Positions 21,809-28,959 of a DNA stretch of 28,959 nucleotides are shown here, in pieces. Each line of letters opens with the position of its first letter. The stretch's first letter is position 1. A model generated the notes under the pieces. That model worked only from the letters and a program-made list of their open reading frames with translations. It made no database searches and was not told where the DNA came from. This DNA comes from Methanobacteriaceae archaeon (GTDB lineage Archaea > Methanobacteriota > Methanobacteria > Methanobacteriales > Methanobacteriaceae). Location of the stretch: contig JADGNH010000006.1 in NCBI GenBank assembly GCA_017883605.1, positions 1 through 28,959 of the forward strand, read 5' to 3'. The translations under genes were made by a program, and so were the position numbers.

Positions 21809-23716
21809 TTAGTGAGTGGCTGGTTGTTTCAGTATCCCAGTGGGCACGATGTCGGTGATTTTCCTCATTTTCTTCAGTAAACCTGTTTTACCCTTACCAA
21901 CCAGGGCGTGTTCTAAAACATCGCTCAAAGTTTCTACAGGAATAATTTTAACCCTTTTCTTGTACCTATCTTCTATGAAAACATCTTCCATATTGGATTT
22001 AGGGATCAGGACAGTTTTAATACCGGCTTCGGCTGCTGCCTCTATTTTACCAGTTACCCCCCCTACAGGGAGAACATCTCCCCTTACACTCAGGGAGCCG
22101 GTGAGAGCTACGGATTGATCTACTGGAATATTTTCCAGTGCAGAAACCACTGCAGTGGCCACTGAAACACTGGCACTGTCTCCTTCAACCCCATCATAGG
22201 CCTGCAGGAACTGTATGTGGATGTCATGGCTTGATATGTTAGTGCCGGTATTTTTCTTAATAAGTGCACTGACGTTGGTCACCGCTTCCTTGGCTATCTC
22301 TCCCAGTTTTCCTGTGGCAATTATTTTGCCCTCTAAACTGCTCTGGGCGGGGGCTGACTCGGCAGCTATCGGTAAGATAATGCCGCTTCTATCTCCGACT
22401 ATGGCTAAACCATTCACTCTTCCGACCTCAGTGCCTTCTGATTTAAATACTCTGTATTTTTTTCTTTGCACTATGTAACGATCTGCAATCTGCTGTTCCA
22501 GAGTTCTTGCAAGTTTTTTGGCACCGATAACATGTTCCAGTGTAACATATTCAGCACCTTCTCCTTTAGCTATATCTCCTGCAGCGCGGATAAGACCTCC
22601 TAAATCTCTTAATTTAAGAGTTAATGACTCTTTTTTACCAGCTCTTCTCTGGGCTTCCCTTATGATCTCCGCCACAGCTTCTCTGCTGAAGTGAGGAATT
22701 CTTCCATCTTTTTTTACTTCCTGGGCAACAAATTGAACCAGTCTATCCCTGTTCTCCGGAGTGTCAGGCATGGCGTCCTTCATGAAAACCTCATAGCCAT
22801 AACCACGGATACGTGAACGGAGGGCTATGTGCATTCCTTCCAGGACCTGCAGGTTTCCAGATGCTACCAGTACAAAATCACAGGGCACTTCCTGGGATCT
22901 GACCATTGCTCCACTGCTGGTCTCGCTCTGACCGGTTATGGAATATTTCTTTTCCTGCATGGCTGTGAGGAGTTCCTGCTGGGTTTTCATCTGCATGGTC
23001 CCGATTTCGTCAACATAAAGCACCCCTTTGTTGGCCTTATGTATCATCCCTGCTTCCACCCTTTCATGGGCGGGGGTTCCCAGTCCTCCGGACTGGTAGG
23101 GATCATGCCTTACATCACCTAATAAAGCTCCTGCATGGGCTCCTGTAGCATCTATAAAGGGAGCAGTGTTGTTACCTTCGGTATTCACCAGCAGTTTTGG
23201 CACCATAACTGAGGATCGAGGTTTCATCTGTTGAAGTGCAAGGAATACAATTCCAGCAGCTATGATGGCTGCAAGGAACTGCTGTAAGATGAATCCAGCA
23301 ATCAGGATAAAGGCGATAATGACCATCATAAACATGTTTCTCTTTTCTTCCTGTCCTTTGGCCTTTACCTTGTAGTTAGTTACCACCTTTTTACCCTCAC
23401 CAGAGGGCATTGCCCCTATCAGGGGGTTGTGATTGTCCTCCATATTAGGGTAAACAAGTATATCCTGGAGTTCCTCCGGTGGCAGAAGTTCTGCCATTCC
23501 TTTGGCCAGCATAGACTTACCTATTCCTGGTTCACCAATTAAAAGCACGTTTCTCCTCTGTTTTGCTGCTTTTCTGGTGGTTTCTACAGCTTCTTCCTGA
23601 CCAATGATCTGGTCTATGATCCTATCCGGAACATCTATATCCCCAGAAGTCTTATAACTCCTGAAGTTAAGGGTGCTCTTCAATGAATCTGTTGAATTTG
23701 AATTCAAATTTGCCAT
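21809..23716 (-). CDS. lonB: Archaeal membrane-anchored ATP-dependent protease LonB
   Basis: LonB is the archaeal membrane Lon: an AAA+ ATPase with a Ser-Lys dyad peptidase that degrades abnormal proteins at the inner face of the membrane. The 635-aa length is typical. Walker A is GEPGIGKS (61-68). Two membrane segments are inserted in the ATPase (about 128-163), and Walker B is VLYVDEIGTM (232-241). SGNLQVLEGMHIALRSRIRGYGYEV holds the sensor and Arg-finger region. The peptidase domain has catalytic Ser514 in EGDSAS and Lys557 in VGGVTGKIEAA. ATG 23716 follows GGAGG by about 12 nt. The start region contains a strong palindromic TATA and an inverted repeat. Confidence 0.97.
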   Translation of the reverse strand: MANLNSNSTDSLKSTLNFRSYKTSGDIDVPDRIIDQIIGQEEAVETTRKAAKQRRNVLLIGEPGIGKSMLAKGMAELLPPEELQDILVYPNMEDNHNPLIGAMPSGEGKKVVTNYKVKAKGQEEKRNMFMMVIIAFILIAGFILQQFLAAIIAAGIVFLALQQMKPRSSVMVPKLLVNTEGNNTAPFIDATGAHAGALLGDVRHDPYQSGGLGTPAHERVEAGMIHKANKGVLYVDEIGTMQMKTQQELLTAMQEKKYSITGQSETSSGAMVRSQEVPCDFVLVASGNLQVLEGMHIALRSRIRGYGYEVFMKDAMPDTPENRDRLVQFVAQEVKKDGRIPHFSREAVAEIIREAQRRAGKKESLTLKLRDLGGLIRAAGDIAKGEGAEYVTLEHVIGAKKLARTLEQQIADRYIVQRKKYRVFKSEGTEVGRVNGLAIVGDRSGIILPIAAESAPAQSSLEGKIIATGKLGEIAKEAVTNVSALIKKNTGTNISSHDIHIQFLQAYDGVEGDSASVSVATAVVSALENIPVDQSVALTGSLSVRGDVLPVGGVTGKIEAAAEAGIKTVLIPKSNMEDVFIEDRYKKRVKIIPVETLSDVLEHALVGKGKTGLLKKMRKITDIVPTGILKQPATH

Positions 23717-23796
23717 AAACTATGACAACCTCCTATTTATTTAAATGTAACATAAAATTAACGTGTTTTTTTCGGTTTAATATACCTTTAGTTTAA

Positions 23797-23832
23797 TATA
23801 CTCTATTGAGTATAGATTAAGTTATATATAAC
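23797..23832 (-). promoter_or_regulatory. lonB promoter: palindromic TATA plus inverted repeat
   Basis: GTTATATATAAC (23821-23832) is a perfect palindrome and the best TATA candidate for lonB. Immediately downstream in lonB direction lies TATACTC-tatt-GAGTATA (23797-23814), an 18-bp inverted repeat where the start site should be. A direct repeat gtttaatata occurs at 23775-23784 and 23791-23800. The rest of 23833-24058 is AT-rich without a gene. Confidence 0.5.
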
Positions 23833-24058
23833 ATTTGCTTTTGCGAATTTTTATTATTATACCTACCTCTTATAAATACCTTTGCAAATAATATCTTAAA
23901 TTTTTTTTCTCAACCTAAAAATTTCTTCATGCAAATACGTGCAAATAAATTGTTAAGAGAATTTAAAGGATAATAAAACAACTATATAAAAGACGATAAT
24001 ACAATTAAAGATTTAATAAGGGAATTAAATTTTAGTAATCCCTAATGCAGCTCATTGA

Positions 24059-24595
24059 TCATGAAGTTTGATTCAGGAACTTGAATTTATCGGGGTTTGA
24101 AGCGATGATCTCATTTTTTTTATTCTTATAAGTGGGTATGTCATTTTCTGCTTTAGTAATATCAGCATATAGCAAATTATAATCTATTACCTCCGGAGGG
24201 TGGGTGTAGGGAATTTCTCCACTTATATAATAATCTAAGCCCAATTTTAGATTTGCTAGTCTTAGTTCAGCTTTTAAGAGAATGATATCATTTTCCAAGT
24301 AATTCTTATAAACAGCATCAGCACTACGCAATGCATTAAAATCATTGTTTAGAGCCCTTGATAGTTCTTCCGAACTTTTTTGAAGCATTGCAATTGCATT
24401 TGTATAATCGCTTTTGTTTTCATATGCATATGCCTGGTTTAAATAATTTTCAGCAGCAGTCGCATGTGTTTGAGATTCCTTTAAATATCCCTGAGTAGTT
24501 TTTGTACTGCTGTATCCGGCATAAACAAAATATCCTGCTACTGCCAATATTAAGAGAGCTAACGCTATAACTAAAATTTTACGCTTTCGAGTCAA
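24059..24595 (-). CDS. Membrane-anchored protein of unknown function
   Basis: A 178-aa protein starting at TTG 24595, with a weak GAGAGA 7 nt upstream. Residues 1-6 are basic (MTRKRK), followed by one hydrophobic segment (7-29, ILVIALALLILAVAGYFVYAG). The rest is an extracytoplasmic helical domain with TPR-like character (ATAAENYLNQAYAYENKSDYTNAIAMLQKSSEELSRAL, about 45-82) and further helices (NYLENDIILLKAELRLANLKLGL). The short C-terminal part is polar. No Cys in the domain and no known catalytic motif. It is divergent from cobQ and not obviously linked to lonB. The family is not one I recognise. Confidence 0.65.
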   Translation of the reverse strand: MTRKRKILVIALALLILAVAGYFVYAGYSSTKTTQGYLKESQTHATAAENYLNQAYAYENKSDYTNAIAMLQKSSEELSRALNNDFNALRSADAVYKNYLENDIILLKAELRLANLKLGLDYYISGEIPYTHPPEVIDYNLLYADITKAENDIPTYKNKKNEIIASNPDKFKFLNQTS

Positions 24596-24747
24596 AAAAA
24601 TCTCTCTAAAAATTTCGCATCACTCCTCATCAGGCATGATTTATATTTTAAAAACTTTACTATTACAAGCTCTTATTTTACGCTTATATTTTTTACTATA
24701 TATTATCTTTGAAATCCAAAAATTTCATAAAAACAAAAATTGTTATC

Positions 24748-24808
24748 CAATTACATAAACAAATTTCATAAAACAAATTTTGTTTTATTCAATTACATAA
24801 ACAAATTT
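24748..24808. repeat. 19-bp direct repeats in the divergent spacer before cobQ
   Basis: caattacataaacaaattt occurs at 24748-24766 and 24790-24808 (42-bp period), with partly similar DNA between (cataaaacaaattttg). The spacer 24596-24976 otherwise holds only AT-rich DNA and the 22-bp repeat next to cobQ. Confidence 0.8.
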
Positions 24809-24904
24809 TCATTTAAGTAAACTTTTTTATCCATATCTTACGATAGGTAGAATGATAAGGAAACAGAGAGATTAAGATAGACTAAGTTAAAAAACTTTAT
24901 TTTC

Positions 24905-24946
24905 CAGGATAGATCAAAGGAGAATTCAGGATAGATCAAAGGAGAA
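24905..24946. repeat. 22-bp tandem repeat with SD-like core upstream of cobQ
   Basis: caggatagatcaaaggagaa is present at 24905-24924 and 24927-24946 without change. Each copy carries aaaggag, similar to a ribosome binding site, but the real cobQ site (GGAGGC) lies further on at about 24964-24969. Confidence 0.85.
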
Positions 24947-24976
24947 AACATAATCTAATAGGTCGGAGGCTAAAAT

Positions 24977-26509
24977 TTGCATTCCAACAATAAAACACCG
25001 TGTATAATGGTACAGGGGACAGCATCAAACGCAGGTAAAAGCGTGGTGGTGGCTGCACTGTGCAGAATATTTTCCAAAAGAGGATATCGGGTAGCTCCCT
25101 TCAAATCTCAGAATATGTCCCTCAACTCTTATACCACCCAGGAGAATGCAGAAATTGCAATGGCCCAGGTACTGCAGGCAGAAGCAGCAGGACTGGAACC
25201 GTCATACCATATGAATCCCATACTTCTGAAGCCTAAAGAGGATTTCATATCCCAGGTGATCCTTCATGGGAAGCCGGCTGGTGATATGAATTTTTACCAC
25301 TATCAGAACCACTTCCGAGGCGAGGCCCTTAAAGCCATTAAAACCTCTCTTGAAGTCTTAAAAAAAGAATACGATATAGTGATCATGGAAGGGGCTGGAT
25401 CCCCGGCAGAAATAAACATGTTGGATGTTGATCTGGCAAACATGAACATAGCCCGGCTGGCAGACGCCGATGTACTGCTAGTGGCAGACATCGACCGGGG
25501 AGGAGTTTTCGCGTCCATAGCTGGTACTTTTGCCCTTTTGCCTGAAGATGATAGGAAAAGGATTAAAGGAATCATTATAAACAAATTCCGGGGGAATCTA
25601 GACATATTGATGCCGGGCATTCGGCAGATCGAAGAAATAGTGGGTGTTCCTGTATTAGGAGTACTGCCCTACGATGACAGCCTGAAACTACCGGAAGAGG
25701 ATTCTGCATCATTATCAGAACATAAGTACACTAAAAATGAGAAAATAACCATCGGTGTCATGCGCTTCCCCAGGATAGCCAATTTCACCGATATAGATCC
25801 CCTGGAATACGAACCGGATGTGGGGATAAAGCTCGTTGAATTAGGTGATGACTTAGGAAATGTGGATGCCCTGATTCTTCCCGGCACCAGGAACACTATA
25901 AATGACCTCATATCAGTCAAAGAAGCAGGTTTTATGGATGAAATAAGAGATTTGGCCCGTGAAATACCTGTTATTGGTCTCTGCGGTGGTTATCAGATGT
26001 TAGGATCTAAAATTATTGACGAGTCCCTTAAAGAATCCAAACACGGTAGTGTGGAGGGTATAGGACTTCTGGATGCCAAGACCTGCTTTGGAGAGGTTGA
26101 GAAAATCATCACCCAGAGTAGAGCCGAGGTGCTGGGAGGAGGAATATTTAAAGATTTAAAGGGAGATCTGGTAGATGGTTACGAGCTGCATGAAGGTGTA
26201 ACTATTCTCAACGGGTCAAAACCTCTATTTCGAGTTATAAAAGGCTGCGGCAACTATCCAAATTCAGGTTATGACGGTGCGGTGAGCGGATACGCAGCCG
26301 GGACTTATTTCCATGGAATATTCCACAACTTCCGTTTCAGAAGATTCTTTACCGACTATTTAAGGGCTTTTAAAGGGGTGGATAAACTCGGCTTTGTTAA
26401 AGATGATTTTGAGGATCTAAAACGATTTTCTATTGACCGTCTTGCAGATATATTCGAAGAAAATGTGGATATGGCAGTTATTGAAGAAAATATTTCTGAA
26501 ATCAGTTAA
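24977..26509 (+). CDS. cobQ: Cobyric acid synthase CobQ/CbiP
   Basis: CobQ amidates four side chains (b, d, e, g) of adenosyl-cobyrinic acid a,c-diamide, using Gln and ATP, to give cobyric acid. Corrinoids are needed for Mtr in methanogenesis. The 510-aa protein has an N-terminal dethiobiotin-synthetase-like ATPase domain with GTASNAGKS (14-22), SQNMSLNSY, IVMEGAGSPAEINMLDVDLANM and DIDRGGVFAS. The class I glutaminase domain follows, with nucleophile Cys336 in GLCGGYQML and His446 in TYFHGIFHN. Start is TTG 24977, with GGAGGC 7 nt upstream. It appears to be a single gene; the tail continues to 26509 without interruption. Confidence 0.96.
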   Translation: MHSNNKTPCIMVQGTASNAGKSVVVAALCRIFSKRGYRVAPFKSQNMSLNSYTTQENAEIAMAQVLQAEAAGLEPSYHMNPILLKPKEDFISQVILHGKPAGDMNFYHYQNHFRGEALKAIKTSLEVLKKEYDIVIMEGAGSPAEINMLDVDLANMNIARLADADVLLVADIDRGGVFASIAGTFALLPEDDRKRIKGIIINKFRGNLDILMPGIRQIEEIVGVPVLGVLPYDDSLKLPEEDSASLSEHKYTKNEKITIGVMRFPRIANFTDIDPLEYEPDVGIKLVELGDDLGNVDALILPGTRNTINDLISVKEAGFMDEIRDLAREIPVIGLCGGYQMLGSKIIDESLKESKHGSVEGIGLLDAKTCFGEVEKIITQSRAEVLGGGIFKDLKGDLVDGYELHEGVTILNGSKPLFRVIKGCGNYPNSGYDGAVSGYAAGTYFHGIFHNFRFRRFFTDYLRAFKGVDKLGFVKDDFEDLKRFSIDRLADIFEENVDMAVIEENISEIS

Positions 26510-26577
26510 AAATCCAAATCCAGCTCAAATTATTAATTTATGTTAAAATAAAAAACAATATCAAACAACATCGGTCC

Positions 26578-26652
26578 AAGAATAAGAATATCATCAAAAT
26601 AAGAAATAGTGATCAAAATAAGAAATACCGGTTAAAATTAAGAATATCAATC
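26578..26652. repeat. 19-bp tandem repeats downstream of cobQ
   Basis: Four units (26578-26595, 26596-26614, 26615-26633, 26634-26652) share aaaataagaaata. They lie between the cobQ stop and the convergent RCK gene end. Confidence 0.8.
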
Positions 26653-26770
26653 AAATAGGAATGAATGTTATGATTATGATAGTAATCTTTTATAAAGCAA
26701 TCCCTTATGACAGCAATCTCTTTATGAATTAATTGATTGGTCCAATCTTATTTTATGGATTATGGTCATC

Positions 26771-27424
26771 TTATAACTTAGTAAACCTTTTCATAACATC
26801 TTTTGCAAATTTGGTTTTCACCAGAATTGAAACTTTATCACCTTCATTTAGGACCATGTCCGGCCTTGGAATTTTAATATTACCATTTTCATACACGGCA
26901 ACTATTATGAAGTTATCGGTGGGACTTAAATCACCAATTCTCTTACCGATAGCATTTTTATTGTCCAGGGTAAAATCTAATAACTCCGCATCTCCTCTCC
27001 CCAAAACAACTAAATCTGCGATTTTAGGTCTTATTATTAGTTTTTCCAGATAACTGGCAGCAGTAATTTCGGGACTGATGACTGAGTCAATGCCTACCTT
27101 TTTAAATGCTTCCCCATGGCTTGGATCACTTACCCTGGCAATAACTTTGGGAACATTAAAATCCTTTACCAGAATACATGACAACAGATTGGTCTCATCA
27201 TTTCCAGTGGCCGCCACAAAAACATCAGCATCCTGCACATTTGCTTCTTGCAGCGTTTTAGTATCAGTACCATTACCACAAATAATCAGAGCATCTAACT
27301 CAACAGCAACGTTGCTGCACAGATTATCATCACTTTCAATTAGAGTTACATCATGACCATCAGCAATTAAAAAAGAGGCCAAGTTCAATCCTCCCCTTCC
27401 ACCGCCCATTATTACCACGTACAT
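26771..27424 (-). CDS. TrkA/RCK-type potassium channel or transporter regulatory protein
   Basis: A 217-aa protein with an N-terminal NAD-binding RCK (TrkA-N) domain and a C-terminal TrkA-C domain. The Rossmann glycine motif is VVIMGGGRGGLNLASFL (3-19), with Glu30 in VTLIESDDN as ribose ligand. CGNGTDTKTLQEANVQDADVFVAATGNDETNLL is typical of RCK. The C-terminal stretch IPRPDMVLNEGDKVSILVKTKFAKDVMKRF (about 185-215) fits TrkA-C. It binds nucleotide and likely controls K+ flux through a partner membrane subunit not seen in this window. ATG 27424 is preferred to GTG 27439, because the Rossmann strand then starts the protein as in homologues. Confidence 0.9.
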   Translation of the reverse strand: MYVVIMGGGRGGLNLASFLIADGHDVTLIESDDNLCSNVAVELDALIICGNGTDTKTLQEANVQDADVFVAATGNDETNLLSCILVKDFNVPKVIARVSDPSHGEAFKKVGIDSVISPEITAASYLEKLIIRPKIADLVVLGRGDAELLDFTLDNKNAIGKRIGDLSPTDNFIIVAVYENGNIKIPRPDMVLNEGDKVSILVKTKFAKDVMKRFTKL

Positions 27425-27631
27425 TATCCTAAACCCCACAATTAAAATGATTCTTCTGATATAAATATTCCAAGAGATTTATAGTTTATTTTTGTATTCT
27501 AATGTCATTTAACGGTTTAAAATCATTTATAATCTTTTATTAACAAATTTTAAACCTTTTTACAGTAGATTATTATGAAATATAAAATTTTCTATTTGTA
27601 TCATGGAAAATCAAAAAAATAGAATATAGTT

Positions 27632-27688
27632 TTCCTAAAAAAATCTATAATTTTAGGAAGATTTTTATTTAAATTTTTTAATTTAAAT
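27632..27688. other. Two adjacent inverted repeats between the uspA-like and RCK genes
   Basis: TTCCTAAAA/TTTTAGGAA (27632-27640, 27651-27659) and ATTTAAATT/AATTTAAAT (27667-27675, 27680-27688) both form perfect 9-bp stems. They lie in the 27440-27772 spacer, downstream of the universal stress gene and upstream of the RCK gene, and could be a transcription end or operator. No gene is seen in the rest of the spacer. Confidence 0.4.
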
Positions 27689-27772
27689 AATTCTCTGATG
27701 ATTTAAACAATTTAAAAGAGCTTGAAGTTAGCCTATTTGGATTTAATCTATATTCCGGTTTATTAAGCATTT

Positions 27773-28219
27773 TTAAGGTACCAACTTAACTGGCACTTTT
27801 GCTGATCTTACCACCCTTTCGGCGGTGCTTCCCAGCAGGAATTTTTCAAATCCATGTTTACCGGATTTTCCCATTATTACCTGATCTACTCCTTCTTCAT
27901 CTATGGTTTTGAGTATCACATCGGCTGGTTTACCCTCCTTAATTACAATGCTGATATTGACGTTTTTACATTTACCCTCACATTGGCTCTCTTCTAGATT
28001 ATTTTTAAACTTTTCAACAGCTCTTTTTCCTTCTTCCCTTAACTCTTTGCTCAGTTGATCCCGGAGATCTTGCTGTGGTAACGCATTTAGGTAATAGGTG
28101 TCAATCACGTATAAAACAATGATATCAGCACCAACTAAATCTGCACTGGATAAAGCATATTCTCCTTCCCTTTCTGCCGGTTCTGAGCCGTCTGTAGGTA
28201 GTAATATTTTTTGATACAT
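27773..28219 (-). CDS. Universal stress protein (UspA family)
   Basis: A single-domain UspA protein of 148 aa with the ATP-binding form of the fold. It starts MYQKILLPTDGSEPAEREGEYALS, with Asp10 and Ser12 near the adenine site. The segment VDQVIMGKSGKHGFEKFLLGSTAERVV carries G-x-x-G-x9-G-S/T, the phosphate and ribose loop, which indicates that it can bind ATP. A Cys pair in SQCEGKCKN (about residue 83-87) is unusual and could be redox-sensitive. GGGAGG lies 8 nt before ATG 28219. The role is general stress survival; the specific signal is unknown. Confidence 0.93.
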   Translation of the reverse strand: MYQKILLPTDGSEPAEREGEYALSSADLVGADIIVLYVIDTYYLNALPQQDLRDQLSKELREEGKRAVEKFKNNLEESQCEGKCKNVNISIVIKEGKPADVILKTIDEEGVDQVIMGKSGKHGFEKFLLGSTAERVVRSAKVPVKLVP

Positions 28220-28313
28220 TTAATTTACCTCCCTTATAATTAATTATTTGATATTCATGTCTATTATTTTTTTTTAGATAAATTCTAAAATTTGGGCATT
28301 AAAAAATAAAATA

Positions 28314-28347
28314 AATTGCAGAATTTTGATCTTGAATTTCTGCAATT
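28314..28347 (-). terminator. Terminator hairpin after the DASS transporter gene
   Basis: AATTGCAGAA (28314-28323) and TTCTGCAATT (28338-28347) form a 10-bp stem with a 14-nt loop. On the minus strand it starts about 20 nt after the transporter stop, and is followed by TTATTTTATTTTTT. Confidence 0.65.
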
Positions 28348-28367
28348 TTTTTGGGTGGTTTTCTGGT

Positions 28368-28959
28368 TTATCCTATTAGCCAGGGAGCTACAGCGTGGAC
28401 TAAGAGGATTATGGCTACTGTTACAAAGATTCCGATTATAACTAGGGGCAGTCCTGCTTTGAATATTTCTTTGATGTTGACGTATTTGGTTCCGTAAGCC
28501 ATAGCCACGGTAGGATCTGCCATTGGCAACAAAAAGGATAGTGAGCAAGCTATTGCCACAGGTATCGCATAAAATCCAAGGGGCAATCCTTGGGCAGTTG
28601 CCAGGGTTACTGATAGTGGAACCAGAATTGCTGCCAGAGCTATGTTAGACATTACCTGAGTTATGGATACGGCTATGATCATCAGGACCAGCATGATAAC
28701 CAGATTTGATGGATTGCCCAGTAAACTGAGGATAGACGTTATTAACCAGCTTGCAGCTCCTGTGGTGAGCAATGCCGCCCCTAGGGAGAGTGCTCCTCCG
28801 AAGAATATTATGAGGCCCCAGTCAACTCCTGTTTGTGCGTCTTTCCATTCGATAACCCGAGTGGCAAATAGCAGAACTGCGCCTATAAGGGCTACCGAGA
28901 AACTGTCGAGTCCAGTGATGCTGGTGGTAACCCACAGTCCTATGGTGAAAAGCAGTATC
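28368..28959 (-). CDS. DASS/SLC13 sodium:anion symporter, C-terminal part
   Basis: The frame stays open to the right edge, so about 197 C-terminal residues are seen. They include several membrane segments, among them FTIGLWVTTSITGLDSFSVALIGAVLLFAT, WGLIIFFGGALSLGAALLTTGAASW, and SFLLPMADPTVAMAYGTKYV near the end. The pattern QVMSNIALAAILVPL corresponds to the conserved SNT-type motif of the DASS family (here SNI), and LPMADPTVAMAYG to the second such loop. These proteins move sulfate, phosphate or dicarboxylates with Na+; which anion cannot be decided here. A hairpin terminator follows. An ATG at 28772 is internal and not the start. Confidence 0.85.
   Translation of the reverse strand, partial: ILLFTIGLWVTTSITGLDSFSVALIGAVLLFATRVIEWKDAQTGVDWGLIIFFGGALSLGAALLTTGAASWLITSILSLLGNPSNLVIMLVLMIIAVSITQVMSNIALAAILVPLSVTLATAQGLPLGFYAIPVAIACSLSFLLPMADPTVAMAYGTKYVNIKEIFKAGLPLVIIGIFVTVAIILLVHAVAPWLIG

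Noticed and set aside
24596..24976. Cobalamin riboswitch upstream of cobQ
   Set aside because: No B12-box or stem architecture is visible in the AT-rich leader, and B12 riboswitches are not established in archaea.

Overview
The window is ordinary chromosome from a mesophilic, hydrogenotrophic methanogen of the Methanobacteriales, probably Methanobacterium or a close relative. The evidence is the methanopterin enzyme Mch, an archaeal-type thymidylate synthase, the short archaeal MetE, LonB, archaeal RibC, HypA/HypB, and an archaeal exosome/RNase P/proteasome superoperon. Intergenic DNA is very AT-rich with TATA boxes, oligo-T ends and strong GGAGGT-type ribosome binding sites. I see no insertion sequence, prophage, CRISPR array or rRNA.

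Layout. Positions 1-4849 (minus) hold an RNA/protein quality-control superoperon read L15e, RNA-binding protein, Rpp30, Pop5, PsmA, SBDS, Rrp4 (Rrp4 runs off the left edge). Positions 5056-5708 hold a helix-hairpin-helix (DUF4332-like) gene that appears split by a frameshift. Then come a cysteine-less CMD/AhpD-like protein, riboflavin synthase RibC and, on plus, a DUF2807 lipoprotein. Positions 8285-11069 (minus) hold a one-carbon block, metE-thyA-mch. Positions 11498-13375 (minus) hold a tight three-gene operon of a polytopic membrane protein with DUF1890 and DUF1894 proteins. A GNAT acetyltransferase and tRNA-Ala(GGC) diverge at 14.1-14.3 kb. A DUF354 glycosyltransferase-like gene and hypB-hypA follow on minus. 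On plus are an unreported 49-aa protein, prs, and a membrane protein with a Cys-rich DUF2769-like tail. The right part holds a DEAD-box RNA helicase, LonB, a membrane-anchored unknown and cobQ (plus), then an RCK/TrkA protein, a universal stress protein and the C-terminal part of a DASS/SLC13 transporter.

How the genes work together. The left block couples ribosome assembly, tRNA processing, RNA decay and proteolysis. The centre handles one-carbon, methionine and dTMP metabolism plus a methanogen-type operon of unknown role. hypAB matures NiFe hydrogenases and cobQ serves corrinoid synthesis; both are core needs of methanogenesis.

The clearest unusual signal is short tandem-repeat growth. 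At least eight intergenic regions carry their own 15-26 bp degenerate arrays, unrelated in sequence, and two coding regions are affected. Rrp4 has a 12-unit PVPDEE tail, and Rpp30 has an 8-aa His/Pro repeat insertion. Other points are the apparent -1 frameshift, a Fur-box-like inverted repeat upstream of hypAB, an inverted repeat at the predicted lonB start site, and two unreported small genes. I did not find a convincing wholly new multi-gene system.
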